In this document: piece after piece, positions 35,614-45,590 of the stretch | How positions within the stretch are numbered: the stretch's first letter is position 1 | Layout: each line of letters begins with the position of its first letter | DNA from: Gracilimonas mengyeensis | Lineage (GTDB): Bacteria > Bacteroidota > Rhodothermia > Balneolales > Balneolaceae | Reading direction: 5' to 3' | DNA: 64,000 nucleotides | Assembly (NCBI RefSeq): GCF_900182705.1 | Contig: NZ_FXTP01000001.1 | Span: 310,001-374,000, forward strand | The notes under the pieces: model-generated | What the model was told of the DNA's origin: nothing | What the model saw: the letters and a program-made list of their open reading frames with translations, nothing else | Databases searched by the model: none | Made by a program: the position numbers and the translations under genes

Positions 35614-36636
35614 TTGTCTGATTCATCTACGGGAAGAACATTGAGCAAAACCAATTTACACACACAGTTATTAGAAAAGATCGAAACCGGTCTGAAGGCA
35701 CTTGATTTGCCAGGCTCTCCGGTTAGCTTGTATGAACCTTATCGATATGCACTTTCGGTAGGAGGTAAACGAATACGTCCCATTTTGGCTTTGGTCTCTT
35801 GTGGTTTATGCAAGGGTAAAGTTGATGATGCACTCCCTGCGGCTTTGGCCCTGGAAATATTACACAACTTCACCCTGGTGCACGATGATATTATGGATAG
35901 CGCTGAAACCCGCCGAGGTGAACCCAGCGTGTACAAAAAGTGGAGTGAAGATGTAGCCATTCTTTCCGGTGATGTGATGTTTGCGGATGCGTACAAGCAG
36001 TTGGCTTTTTATGGCCACTCTGAGGAATATTCCAAAGAGGAATTTGCAGCCATACATGATGTTTTCACGCAATCGGTAATTACCGTGTGTGAAGGTCAAG
36101 CGCTGGATATGGAATTTGTGGACCGGGATTCGGTAACACGTGATGAATACCTCGAGATGATATCCGGCAAAACAGCCGCTTTAATAAGCGGAGCGCTTGA
36201 AATGGGAGCTATCGCGGCGCATGCATCCACAGAACAACGTGAACAGCTGGCCAGTTTGGGGGTTGAAATGGGACTTGCTTTCCAGATTCAGGATGACCTG
36301 CTGGATGCAACAGCTAATCCAGAAAAGTTTGGCAAACGTCCCGGCGGAGATATTTTTGAAGGCAAGAAAACATATCTTACTATCTTTGCGTTAGAACGTG
36401 CGAATACTTCACAACAACAGTTAATACGGCAGGTGCTGGATGAAAATGAACCCACACAAGAACGTGTTGACCATGTATTGGATACTATGAAGGAACTGAA
36501 TGTACTTGATGATGTGGCTGCACAGGTACAAAAGCATTATCAGAAAGCCGGCGAATTGCTGCATTCATTTGCAGATTCGGAATACAAACAAGAGCTTCAA
36601 AATCTTCTTAACTTTCTACAAAATCGTGATCATTAA
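35614..36636 (+). CDS. Polyprenyl (farnesyl/geranylgeranyl) diphosphate synthase
   Basis: The 340-residue trans-prenyltransferase shows GGKRIRPIL, the first aspartate-rich motif HDDIMDSAETRRG and the second, FQIQDDLLDATANPEKFGK. The Ala/Ser-rich residues before the first DD suggest a C15-C20 product, but chain length cannot be fixed by eye. The start is uncertain: TTG at 35614 gives the frame listed, while TTG at 35641 has GGGAAG four bases upstream and would shorten the protein by nine residues. It follows fni and precedes bamD. Confidence 0.9.
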   Translation: MSDSSTGRTLSKTNLHTQLLEKIETGLKALDLPGSPVSLYEPYRYALSVGGKRIRPILALVSCGLCKGKVDDALPAALALEILHNFTLVHDDIMDSAETRRGEPSVYKKWSEDVAILSGDVMFADAYKQLAFYGHSEEYSKEEFAAIHDVFTQSVITVCEGQALDMEFVDRDSVTRDEYLEMISGKTAALISGALEMGAIAAHASTEQREQLASLGVEMGLAFQIQDDLLDATANPEKFGKRPGGDIFEGKKTYLTIFALERANTSQQQLIRQVLDENEPTQERVDHVLDTMKELNVLDDVAAQVQKHYQKAGELLHSFADSEYKQELQNLLNFLQNRDH

Positions 36637-36655
36637 TTCACAGAATACACAATCA

Positions 36656-37480
36656 ATGCAATCAAAATTTCTTTTTATTCTCGGATTTCTATTCCTTTTC
36701 ACTGCCTGCAAAAACGATTCTCTGATTAAGCGGGGTGATACGGTTGATGTGGCATTTGAAAAAGCCATGGCTATGTATCAAAATGAAGACTACGTGGATG
36801 CAGCCGACGCTTTTGAAACGGTGACACGCGTTGGCCGGGGAACCGAATACGGACAGGAAGCTCAGTTCTATTTAGCTGAAAGTTATTTTAAAAGCCGTCA
36901 GTATTTGTTAGCGGCTTCAGAATACGACCGTTACATCAGTTACTATCCGCAAGATGAACGTCGCGTAGATGCCGAGTTTAAAGCCGCCCTTTGCTATTAT
37001 CACCAGAGTCCTCGCTATAAACTAGATCAAACACCAACCCGCAATGCAATCGAGCGGTTTCAATTATTCAATAACCGCTATCCTGATTCAGAATATGTAA
37101 CACAAGCAGCCAATTACATTGATGAAATGCGCAACAAGCTAGCGCACAAAACTTACGAAGGTGCTCAATTCTATATCCGGACCGAGCAATATGAAGCTGC
37201 TATTATTTACCTGAACCAGACTATCGACCGCTTCCCGGAGTCAAAATGGGCTGCACGCGCTTTGGTTGATCAGGTTGAAACCTATATCGCATATGCCGAC
37301 AACAGTATTCTTAGCAAACAGCAGGAGCGGTATGAAAAAGCTATTGAAGCATACGAGAAATTCTTACAGCTATTCCCTGAAAGTGATATGAGAGCCGAAA
37401 TCGAGAATCTTCACGATGAGGCCTTAAATAAGCTGCAGGATGTTGTTACCGGAGAAGAGGCTAGCCCGGAACAAAGCTAA
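36656..37480 (+). CDS. bamD: Outer-membrane assembly lipoprotein BamD
   Basis: The 274-residue lipoprotein has a signal peptide with lipobox LFTAC (Cys18) and five TPR-like repeats (FEKAMAMYQNEDYVDAADAFE, AQFYLAESYFKSRQYLLAASEYDRY and following, YPDSEY). BamD is the essential lipoprotein of the BAM complex that folds barrel proteins into the outer membrane. I took the ATG at 36656 because it gives a proper signal peptide; a longer frame would overlap the polyprenyl synthase and destroy it. The stop overlaps the nadD start (TAATG). Confidence 0.93.
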   Translation: MQSKFLFILGFLFLFTACKNDSLIKRGDTVDVAFEKAMAMYQNEDYVDAADAFETVTRVGRGTEYGQEAQFYLAESYFKSRQYLLAASEYDRYISYYPQDERRVDAEFKAALCYYHQSPRYKLDQTPTRNAIERFQLFNNRYPDSEYVTQAANYIDEMRNKLAHKTYEGAQFYIRTEQYEAAIIYLNQTIDRFPESKWAARALVDQVETYIAYADNSILSKQQERYEKAIEAYEKFLQLFPESDMRAEIENLHDEALNKLQDVVTGEEASPEQS

Positions 37481-38067
37481 TGGCCCGTTCGGTTGGTTTA
37501 TTTGGCGGTACTTTCGATCCTGTACACAACGGGCATCTTGCCATCGCCAAAGCATTTTTGGATTCGCCCCACATTGATGAATTGTGGGTGTTGCTAACGC
37601 CTTATCCGCCGCATAAGCAAAATGACCAGCAGAGCCATTACAAGATGCGCCTAAACATGCTGGAGGCTGCTTTTGCTGATTTTACCAAAGTAAAAATCAG
37701 TACCATCGAAAATGAGCTGCCCAAGCCTTCCTATACGGTGCAAACAGTTCGCTATTTGAAAAAAGAGCATCCTGAGACCACCTTTTATTTTTGTATGGGT
37801 GAAGACAGCCTGGCCCAGTTTCATACCTGGAAGCATCACGAACAGATTTTGGAAGAATGCGACCTGCTGGTAGCGCACCGGCCCGGTGAGTCTCATGATG
37901 ATGTAGATCCCGATATCCTTTCCAAAGTTCACTTTGTTGATCACCAACCACTGGAAGCCGCTTCATCTGATATCCGGAAACGGAAAAGAGAGGGAATATC
38001 CATATCCGGCTATGTTCCTGAAAAAGTATTGGCAATCATTAAAAAAAATCAGTTATATAGCACGTAA
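37480..38067 (+). CDS. nadD: Nicotinate-nucleotide adenylyltransferase
   Basis: The 195-residue enzyme (EC 2.7.7.18) makes deamido-NAD from nicotinate mononucleotide. GLFGGTFDPVHNGH is the nucleotidyltransferase alpha/beta motif with its H-x-x-H, and the C-terminal ASSDIRKRKREG carries the ISSTxIR-type motif. Length is typical. It overlaps the bamD stop by one base. Confidence 0.96.
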   Translation: MARSVGLFGGTFDPVHNGHLAIAKAFLDSPHIDELWVLLTPYPPHKQNDQQSHYKMRLNMLEAAFADFTKVKISTIENELPKPSYTVQTVRYLKKEHPETTFYFCMGEDSLAQFHTWKHHEQILEECDLLVAHRPGESHDDVDPDILSKVHFVDHQPLEAASSDIRKRKREGISISGYVPEKVLAIIKKNQLYST

Positions 38068-38094
38068 CATTTTTCTCCGCTAAATCCCCAATAG

Positions 38095-39123
38095 ATGTCA
38101 AAAACCCGTAAACAATTTCTGCAACAAAGTTTGTTGGCTTTGCTTTCCGGAGCGGGGATGTTTAGAGGAACTCAGCTATTGGCGGATAAAGGCTACTCAT
38201 CATCCCAAAAAATTAAGCCTAAAGCCTTACAAGCCGGCGACACCCTTGGTTTAGTCGCCCCTGCAAGCCCCATCTACCAGTCTTCGGTCTTTCAGGAAAT
38301 GCTGATCAACCTTGAAGAACTGGGATTCTCACTAAAGTTAGGTGAGAGCGTTCAAAAACAGCGAGGCTACCTGGCAGGACCCGATGAAGCAAGAGCCCGG
38401 GATTTAATGGATATGTTTGAGGATGATGAAGTGGACGGCATCATGTGTATTCGCGGGGGATGGGGTAGCAACCGAATACTGCCGTTATTGGATTTTGAAA
38501 TCATTAAGATGCATCCCAAAGTATTTTGCGGTTTCAGCGATATCACCTCCCTGCATATGGCTTTATATGAAAAAAGTGATCTGATCACCTTTCATGGTCC
38601 GGTAGGGAAATCCGTTTGGACGCCTACCACTACCAAAGCGTTTCAGCAGGTGATTTTTAAAGGAGAGAGTCCCGAGTTTTGTTTGCCAAAAGAAGAAAAG
38701 GATGCCTTTACTATCACTCCCGGAGTGGCTTCCGGTAAGTTATTTGGTGGAAATCTTTCCGTCTTAACCTCAATGATGGGTTCCGATTACTTGCCAACTT
38801 TCAAAGGAGCTATTCTTTTCCTGGAAGATATTGGTGAGAGTGTGTATCGCATCGATCGTATGATGACACAACTGAAACTGAATGGCATTTTGTATGAAAT
38901 CTCCGGCTTCGTATTTGGTAAGTGTACGGATTGTTCGGCAGGTACCAACAGCTTGTCCATGCAGGAAATGCTAAATGACCACCTCAAACCGCTAAAGATT
39001 CCGGCCTTCTATGGCGCGTTAATCAGTCATGAGGATGACAATATCACCCTGCCGGTTGGAATACGGGCTGAGATCGATGCCGGTAAAAAATCCATTCGTC
39101 TTTTGGAGCCGGCGGTTGTATGA
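38095..39123 (+). CDS. LD-carboxypeptidase (peptidase S66)
   Basis: The 342-residue protein is of the LdcA/MccF family, which cleaves L,D-peptide bonds in recycled murein peptides. The nucleophile serine is S148 in CGFSDITSL. The acidic member is E244 in FLEDIGES and the histidine is H312 in LISHEDDN, the usual Ser-Glu-His triad. RGGWGS precedes the nucleophile region as in other members. The N-terminus MSKTRKQFLQQSLLALLSGAG resembles a Tat-type signal with an RK pair, so it may act outside the cytoplasm, unlike E. coli LdcA. Its stop overlaps the next gene by four bases. Confidence 0.92.
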   Translation: MSKTRKQFLQQSLLALLSGAGMFRGTQLLADKGYSSSQKIKPKALQAGDTLGLVAPASPIYQSSVFQEMLINLEELGFSLKLGESVQKQRGYLAGPDEARARDLMDMFEDDEVDGIMCIRGGWGSNRILPLLDFEIIKMHPKVFCGFSDITSLHMALYEKSDLITFHGPVGKSVWTPTTTKAFQQVIFKGESPEFCLPKEEKDAFTITPGVASGKLFGGNLSVLTSMMGSDYLPTFKGAILFLEDIGESVYRIDRMMTQLKLNGILYEISGFVFGKCTDCSAGTNSLSMQEMLNDHLKPLKIPAFYGALISHEDDNITLPVGIRAEIDAGKKSIRLLEPAVV

Positions 39124-41585
39124 GCAGAGTTAAATTTCGGGATATGGGAAGGGGGAGATGTAAAAGTGGGTTGGTTTTAGTTTGCCTGCTTTTGGGCGTG
39201 TATGCACCTTCCTTAGCTCAAACCGGAATCTTGAAGGGACATGTGTATGATGCGGAGACAAATGAACCCTTAGCTTATGCCAATATCATACTGGAAGGCA
39301 CCAGTAGGGGCACTTATTCTTTGGCCGATGGTTCGTATGAAATAAAGCTGGACAGCGGCCGCCATCAAATACGTTATCACTTTTTATCCTATCGTGATAC
39401 TACCGTTACCGTTGATATCAAGTCTGGAGAACATACTACACAGGATATCAGTCTCTGGCCGGATATGGTGTCGATGGATGTGACAGTGAGCGCTAATCAA
39501 GCCGAAAAGAAAGTGCAGCAAATTGCCCTGAACCGGGAACAGCGTAATTCTAATCTTAAAGCCTACCGGGCCAATGTGTACAAGCTGGCCATACTCAGTA
39601 AAATCCCCGATAGTATCAGCCATGAGCAAGTTAAACCCGATGAGCTGGAACCCATGGCTTTCTCGGAAAGGACGGGCTCCATAACTTACACGGCATCACC
39701 CGAACGATATGTTGAGACCATAGATGCCAATCGTGCCAGCGATAACTTTTTCAGCGAATATGATTTTTTCTCCACCGGCGGCTCACCTCTCAACCTCAAT
39801 GCCGAAGAAGTTCCGCTAAGTATCTTATCTGAAGATATCACGGTGGCAGGGCCGGTAGCATCCGATGCCGGTAGGTTTTATTATCTGCAGGATGAGCCGG
39901 CCGACAACACGTGGCCGGCAGGAACCATCAAAATAACCGTAGATCCCAAAACCGATAACCGCCCGCTCTTTGAAGGAACCATCTGGTATCAAGAGGAACA
40001 GGGAGCCATTTTGGGCATAGATGTAAAACTCAACGACTATGCCAATACCAACACCGGTACTTTCAAAATATCCAACCTCAGATACCAACAGAGTTACGCC
40101 AAGGTGGGGGATTTCTGGTTGCCCGAAACCACTGAACTCTCTGCCGTGATTGAGTTTTTGGCCTCCAAGGATCCCATCTTTTATCACGATGAGTGGAGCT
40201 GGACCGACTATCGGATCAATGACCGAAGCATTCGCAATGAACGCCTGGGATTGAACACTACGCAAATCCAGCCGGATGCCCATCAAAAAGAGGAAAGTTA
40301 CTGGGACAGCCTCTCCGGGAGAAAGCATAACAGTAATGTTCAACAGCTTGAGTCAGCCAAAAACTACACCGAAGAGAATGTACTCGTTCGAACCGGAATG
40401 AGCGCCATGCGGGCTTTCTTCAGGCTTCCATACCAGCTGGAAGATTTTTATCTGACGAACATCAGTGACATCTACCACTATAATCGCGTTGAAGGACATT
40501 ATCTTGGTTTGGGATTAAGAAGTCCGGTTCATCCCAATTATACTTACCGGCTTATTGGCGGGTATGGTTTTGGCAACGAATCTTACAGTTATGAAGTCAG
40601 CGGCCATCACTATCCCCGGGGCTTTTTTGCCGGACCGGAATTTGGGCTGTACAAAACTACGGTTCAGCAGTATCAAGATTACGAATACAATCGTACGCCA
40701 CTCGACTTTTTTGAATTCCGGCAAACCCTGTACGCTTTATTATCAGGAACCACACAGAACAATTACTTTGAACGGGAGGGATGGAAAGCTGGCCTTCGGT
40801 TTCGATTACGCCCTGAGTCCTTCTTCCGGGTTTTGTACCTGGATGAACATCATAATTCTCTGTCTGCCACTACTAATTTTTCGTTGTTTGGGGGTGATTT
40901 GGAAGTCGATAAATTCTTAAATAACGATCCGGCACATCCCACCGAAGCCGGCCGAAACAAAGGATTGTACCTCCATCTCCACCATGATACCCGGAAGTAC
41001 CAGCGTGCCCAGTTTCTGCGGGATTATAACATCCGTGAATTTGGCTGGCTGGCAGATGCGGTCTGGGAAATGGGGCTTGAAGAATGGGACAGCGACTTTG
41101 ATTTTAATCGCTACCGGTTGGGTTTAAAATTCTACTGGCCGGTGTTTTCTTCCCATTTCTTCCAAACCGACATCATTCTTGGCGCTGCTGATGGCGGGAC
41201 TCCAAATCAACGATTATTTACCTACAACGGCTTTGTGGTGGATGACTACGTGCGCTACCGTCCATTCGCCACCATCTCATACCGTGAGCCTATCGTTCAG
41301 CGGGTATCACAGCTTAAACTGCGATACAAATTTGGGAGTTCAGTCACCCGAAGCATTCCTATTGGTTTCATCCGCAAAAGTGGTATCCAAATTTCCACCG
41401 TATTAACGGGTGGCGTAGTGGATGACAAAGCTACACTGGAACCTTTATTGCCATACTCCGAATCCGAGGCACAAGCCGAAGTAGGAATAGCCTTCTCGAA
41501 GATACTGGGTATTTTCTATGCCGAATTTAGTAAGAAGCTCTATGGTAATTTTGGTGAGAGCTACGGCTTTACAATAATATTTTGA
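39120..41585 (+). CDS. DUF5686 / carboxypeptidase-like regulatory domain outer-membrane protein
   Basis: The 821-residue protein has a signal peptide (LVLVCLLLGVYAPSLAQ) and a CarboxypepD_reg-like beta-sandwich (ILKGHVYDAETNEPLAYANI...) at about 35-115. A long region follows that I recognise as the DUF5686 family, ending in beta strands with a final IIF. This is a Bacteroidota-type outer-membrane barrel with a TonB-receptor-like N-terminal plug extension, but no TonB box or plug domain was seen. Substrate is unknown. It overlaps the LD-carboxypeptidase gene (ATGA), suggesting joint expression. Confidence 0.85.
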   Translation: MSRVKFRDMGRGRCKSGLVLVCLLLGVYAPSLAQTGILKGHVYDAETNEPLAYANIILEGTSRGTYSLADGSYEIKLDSGRHQIRYHFLSYRDTTVTVDIKSGEHTTQDISLWPDMVSMDVTVSANQAEKKVQQIALNREQRNSNLKAYRANVYKLAILSKIPDSISHEQVKPDELEPMAFSERTGSITYTASPERYVETIDANRASDNFFSEYDFFSTGGSPLNLNAEEVPLSILSEDITVAGPVASDAGRFYYLQDEPADNTWPAGTIKITVDPKTDNRPLFEGTIWYQEEQGAILGIDVKLNDYANTNTGTFKISNLRYQQSYAKVGDFWLPETTELSAVIEFLASKDPIFYHDEWSWTDYRINDRSIRNERLGLNTTQIQPDAHQKEESYWDSLSGRKHNSNVQQLESAKNYTEENVLVRTGMSAMRAFFRLPYQLEDFYLTNISDIYHYNRVEGHYLGLGLRSPVHPNYTYRLIGGYGFGNESYSYEVSGHHYPRGFFAGPEFGLYKTTVQQYQDYEYNRTPLDFFEFRQTLYALLSGTTQNNYFEREGWKAGLRFRLRPESFFRVLYLDEHHNSLSATTNFSLFGGDLEVDKFLNNDPAHPTEAGRNKGLYLHLHHDTRKYQRAQFLRDYNIREFGWLADAVWEMGLEEWDSDFDFNRYRLGLKFYWPVFSSHFFQTDIILGAADGGTPNQRLFTYNGFVVDDYVRYRPFATISYREPIVQRVSQLKLRYKFGSSVTRSIPIGFIRKSGIQISTVLTGGVVDDKATLEPLLPYSESEAQAEVGIAFSKILGIFYAEFSKKLYGNFGESYGFTIIF

Positions 41586-41829
41586 TCACAGATTATCTTG
41601 ATTTCAGGATGAAAGGATTAGACTGAATATCCGGTATCAGGCTTCTAAAAAAATAGTTCTCCTTATTATCTAAGGGTGTAGCTGGATCTTTCTTTCGCAG
41701 TTTAACCTGAGAAAACTGTTTACTGATATCCTTAAAACAATTTTTTACGGAAAGATGAGCAACAAAAACTGTTTCTTCCGTAAGGGTTTATGTTTAGGTA
41801 CGATAACTACAATTAACCAAATAAAAGCT

Positions 41830-44800
41830 ATGAACTGTAAAACCAACCGGATGCACAGGCGCATCCCGCTACTATTTCTATTCAGCCTGTTTTTAACTCA
41901 GGGTACAATGGCTTCTCCTTTTGCTTTTCAGCAAGATACTACCGAAGCCGATACCAATAAAATTGCCAAAGCTGACAATGAACTTCCCATGGAGCCCGGC
42001 CGTGTGGTAGAATTTACCACCACCGAAGGTACCTGGATGTCGCTGGATGTTAGTCCTGATGGCCAACATATTGTATTTGACCTGATGGGAGATATCTACC
42101 GAATTCCAGCCGAAGGAGGGAAGGCCGAACAACTAACCGACGGCATGGCATTTGATACCCATCCCCGCTACAGCCCGGATGGCAAATACGTTTTGTTTAC
42201 TTCGGATGCTTCCGGTGAAGAGGATCTATACTATGTAAATGTTGAAGACACTTCCGAAATCACACAAATAACCAAAGGCGGCAACACTCGCTATACCAAT
42301 GCTGAATGGACCCCCGACGGTGAATACGTGATTGCCTCCAAAGGTGGACTGACTCCCAAACTTTGGCTCTTTCATAAAGATGGAGGAAGCGGAACCGCAC
42401 TAATTGGGGAACCGGAAGGTTTAAAAATCATTGATCCTGCCGTAAGTCCCGACGGACGTTACGTGTATTACTCACAACGACGCGGTGCATGGAATTACAA
42501 TGCCCAACTGCCGCAGTACCAACTTGGACAGTACGATCGTGAAGACGGTTCAAGTTCTACCATCACTTCTCGTTACGGCTCGGCTTTCACCCCAACCGTT
42601 TCCGGCGATGGCAAATGGTTGGTGTACGGTTCCCGCTACGAAGATCAAACCGGGCTGGTGCTCCGCGATATGGAAACCGGCGATGAACGATGGTTGGCCT
42701 ACCCGGTTCAGCGTGATGATCAGGAGTCCATTGCAACCATGGGCGTTCTGCCGGGCATGACTTTCACACCGGATAACAAGAAGCTTTTAACTTCCTACAA
42801 CGGAAAGATTTACAGTATTGATATAGAAAGTGGAGAAGAAACCGAAATTCCTTTTGAGGTGGATGTACACCTGGAGATGGGGCCCGAAGTGTTCTTCGAT
42901 TATCCTGTTAATGATGATAAGGAAATGCTGGCCACTCAAATCCGTGATGCTGTACCTTCACCGGATGGCAGTCTGCTGGCGTTTACCGTGCTGGATAAAT
43001 TATACGTCCAGAAACTGCCGGATGGTGAGCCTAAGCGTCTCACCGATTCTGATTTAATTGAAGCACAACCGGCCTGGTCGCCCGATGGCGAGTGGCTGGT
43101 ATATGCTACTTATGATGCCGAGGAGGGAGGCGCACTATATAAAGTGAATCCCAATGCCCGTCGTGTTCGTCCTGAAAAGATTTCAGAAACACCGGGCTTG
43201 TATAGCGAACCGGCATGGTCGTACAACAGCGATCGCATTGTAGCTCTAAAAGGCGATAATCGTTCCTATGAGCGTGCTTACGGGCCTTTTGCCTTTGGCT
43301 CTACCGAAGAACTGGTTTGGGTTGATGTGGATGGCAGTGAGGCTAATTTCATTGCTAAAAGCGAAGGCCGTGATAACCCGCATTTTGTGAAAGGCAACGA
43401 TCGTATTCACTTGAACCGTGGAAATGGAACCTTGCTTTCCATACGCTGGGATGGAACTGATGAGAAGGAACATGTAAAGATTTCGGGGATTACTACAGCC
43501 GGTTTCAACAACAGAAACTATCCAAGCCCGGATGCCCTTCACCCCGATGAAAATCACGAGGCAGAAGAAAACAATCCGCCTTCTACCGCCGATAACGTAA
43601 CCATGGCCCCAGAAGGTGACCAAGCACTGGCCCTCATCAACAATGATATTTATGTGGTGACTATACCAAAAGTTGGGGAAGCTCCAAGCATTTCGGTTGC
43701 AAGTCCGGCTAATGCCGCTTTTCCAGCTAAGAAACTCACAACCATCGGCGGACAGTTTCCGCATTGGTCAGATGATGCGACAAACGTACACTGGTCGATT
43801 GGCCCCGGGCATTTTATTTATGACCTGGAAGAAGCCGAAGCCTATGCGGATAGCGTAGAAGCGGCCAAGGAGGCTGAGGAAGAACAGAAGAAATCCGAAG
43901 AAAAAGCGGATGAGGACACCGAAGAGGAAGATGATTCCAAAGTTGATGCTGAAGAAACAGACGAGGAGTCACCGAATGAAGAAGAAAAAGAAGAGGATGA
44001 AGGCTACAAGCCGACCGAGCTTAACATCGAAGTGACACTGGAACGGGACATTCCCGAAGGAACCATTCTGCTACAAAATGCACGCATCATCACAATGAAT
44101 GGGGATGAAGTCATTGAAAACGGTGATATCCTCATTGAAAACAATCGCATTAAAGAGGTGGGTGAAAACCTGACGGCTCCTGATGGCGCCGAAACACGCG
44201 ATTTATCTGGCAAGACCGTTATTCCCGGCTTTGTGGATACCCACGCGCACTTGCGTCCCAGTTGGGGCATCCATAAGCAACGGGTTTGGGCCTATGCCGC
44301 TAATTTGGCGTATGGCGTAACCACAACCCGCGATCCCCAAACCGGAACCACCGATGTACTGACATATTCCGACATGGTAGAAACAGGTATGATGGAAGGT
44401 CCGCGCATTTATTCTACCGGCCCGGGGCTGGGATACTGGGCCTACAATATCAAAAGCCAGGAGCACGCCCGCAATGTGATGAAGCAGTACAGCAAGTACT
44501 ACGACACCAAAACCATCAAAATGTACCTGGCAGGGAACCGTAAGCAGCGCCAGTGGATTTTGACGGCCGCACGCGAGCAAAACATCATGCCAACTACCGA
44601 AGGGGCTCTCGACTGGAAGCTGAACATGACGCAGTTGATTGACGGTTACCCCGGTCATGAGCACTCGTTCCCGATCTACCCGATTTACAAGGATGTGATT
44701 GAAACGACCACTGAGGCTCAAATGGCGGTTACGCCAACGCTGCTGGTTTCTTACGGTGGTCCGTGGGCCGAGAACTACTTCTATTCCCGCGAGAATCCAT

Positions 44801-45312
44801 TTTATGATGCCAAGTTGCGCACTTTTACACCGTATGAAGAACTGGCCTCCAAATCACGACGCCGGCCCGGCTGGTTCCACGATGAGGAGCATGTGTTCAA
44901 GAAACACGCCGAATTCCAGAAAGACCTGAAAGAAGCAGGCGGACTTTCCGGTGTGGGAAGTCATGGGCAGTTACAGGGACTTGGTTTCCACTGGGAGCTG
45001 TGGTCGGTAGCTTCCGGAGGCATGGATAACCACGATGCCCTGGAAGTGGCCACCATTGACGGCGCCAAAGCAATTGGTTTGGACGGCGACCTCGGCTCCA
45101 TCGAAGCCAGCAAGCTGGCCGACCTAGTGATCTTACGCGAGAATCCGCTGGAAGACCTCCGCAACACCAACACCATCGAATGGGTGATGAAAAACGGTCG
45201 CCTTTACAATGGCACTACGCTGGATCAGGTCTATCCTGATCAGGTTACCGCCGGTCCTTTTGAATGGACGAGTACCAATCCCGGAGAGATTGGCTTGCCC
45301 GGAGTAGAGTAA
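41830..45312 (+). CDS. Secreted propeller-amidohydrolase (TolB/PD40 repeats + metal-dependent hydrolase)
   Basis: This protein of about 1,160 residues has a signal peptide (IPLLFLFSLFLTQGTMAS). A TolB-like beta-propeller follows with repeated SPDGxxxxF/Y strands (VSPDGQHIVFDL, YSPDGKYVLFTS, and others). Residues about 667-727 are a highly acidic Glu/Asp/Lys linker. The C-terminal amidohydrolase domain carries the metal motif GFVDTHAHL (H805, H807), HEHSFP and GSHGQLQG. Family members are annotated as amidohydrolases or dipeptidase-like; substrate unknown. I prefer the ATG at 41830; an in-frame ATG at 41755 would put 25 extra residues before the signal peptide. A terminator follows. Confidence 0.88.
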   Translation: MNCKTNRMHRRIPLLFLFSLFLTQGTMASPFAFQQDTTEADTNKIAKADNELPMEPGRVVEFTTTEGTWMSLDVSPDGQHIVFDLMGDIYRIPAEGGKAEQLTDGMAFDTHPRYSPDGKYVLFTSDASGEEDLYYVNVEDTSEITQITKGGNTRYTNAEWTPDGEYVIASKGGLTPKLWLFHKDGGSGTALIGEPEGLKIIDPAVSPDGRYVYYSQRRGAWNYNAQLPQYQLGQYDREDGSSSTITSRYGSAFTPTVSGDGKWLVYGSRYEDQTGLVLRDMETGDERWLAYPVQRDDQESIATMGVLPGMTFTPDNKKLLTSYNGKIYSIDIESGEETEIPFEVDVHLEMGPEVFFDYPVNDDKEMLATQIRDAVPSPDGSLLAFTVLDKLYVQKLPDGEPKRLTDSDLIEAQPAWSPDGEWLVYATYDAEEGGALYKVNPNARRVRPEKISETPGLYSEPAWSYNSDRIVALKGDNRSYERAYGPFAFGSTEELVWVDVDGSEANFIAKSEGRDNPHFVKGNDRIHLNRGNGTLLSIRWDGTDEKEHVKISGITTAGFNNRNYPSPDALHPDENHEAEENNPPSTADNVTMAPEGDQALALINNDIYVVTIPKVGEAPSISVASPANAAFPAKKLTTIGGQFPHWSDDATNVHWSIGPGHFIYDLEEAEAYADSVEAAKEAEEEQKKSEEKADEDTEEEDDSKVDAEETDEESPNEEEKEEDEGYKPTELNIEVTLERDIPEGTILLQNARIITMNGDEVIENGDILIENNRIKEVGENLTAPDGAETRDLSGKTVIPGFVDTHAHLRPSWGIHKQRVWAYAANLAYGVTTTRDPQTGTTDVLTYSDMVETGMMEGPRIYSTGPGLGYWAYNIKSQEHARNVMKQYSKYYDTKTIKMYLAGNRKQRQWILTAAREQNIMPTTEGALDWKLNMTQLIDGYPGHEHSFPIYPIYKDVIETTTEAQMAVTPTLLVSYGGPWAENYFYSRENPFYDAKLRTFTPYEELASKSRRRPGWFHDEEHVFKKHAEFQKDLKEAGGLSGVGSHGQLQGLGFHWELWSVASGGMDNHDALEVATIDGAKAIGLDGDLGSIEASKLADLVILRENPLEDLRNTNTIEWVMKNGRLYNGTTLDQVYPDQVTAGPFEWTSTNPGEIGLPGVE

Positions 45313-45347
45313 GTTGGTGATTGGTTAATGGTTATTTGTTGAAATGG

Positions 45348-45373
45348 AAAAGGCTCCCGGGTGGGAGCCTTTT
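45348..45373. terminator. Bidirectional terminator
   Basis: AAAAGGCTCCC (45348-45358) pairs perfectly with GGGAGCCTTTT (45363-45373) around a 4-nt loop. The A/T ends let it serve both the amidohydrolase and the convergent small gene at 45396-45590. Confidence 0.9.
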
Positions 45374-45395
45374 ATTAAAATTAAAAATATAAAGA

Positions 45396-45590
45396 CTATT
45401 TACCTTGTCTTTTTTTCTCACGCTTATAGGCTTGTCTATAAGTGTTACGATCTTCTTTTTCTTTACTTGAATGAGTCCCACCAATGGCGGTTCCTTTTAA
45501 ACCTAAGGCTCCTTTATGAGGTAAATCATATTTACCATCAGTGACATCTTCTCTTGCTTTTTGAGCGATTTCGCGTGTAGATTTTGACAT
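45396..45590 (-). CDS. Small basic protein of unknown function
   Basis: The 64-residue protein is rich in Lys, Arg and Glu and starts MSKSTREIAQKAREDV, with a middle GKYDLPHKGALGLKGTAIGGTH and a KREKKRQGK tail. It has no membrane segment or cysteine. The compact, well-formed frame, the shared bidirectional terminator and the absence of another gene in the gap support it as real. I recall no name or function for it. The charge suggests a nucleic-acid or ribosome association, which is only a guess. Confidence 0.6.
   Translation of the reverse strand: MSKSTREIAQKAREDVTDGKYDLPHKGALGLKGTAIGGTHSSKEKEDRNTYRQAYKREKKRQGK

Noticed and set aside
36500-36655. Extended N-terminus for BamD starting inside the polyprenyl synthase gene
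   Set aside because: It would add 52 unrelated residues before a proper lipoprotein signal peptide; the ATG at 36656 fits the family.
41755-41829. Upstream ATG for the propeller-amidohydrolase
   Set aside because: It would place 25 residues in front of the signal peptide; GGAAAG is too close to that ATG to serve it well. It cannot be fully excluded.
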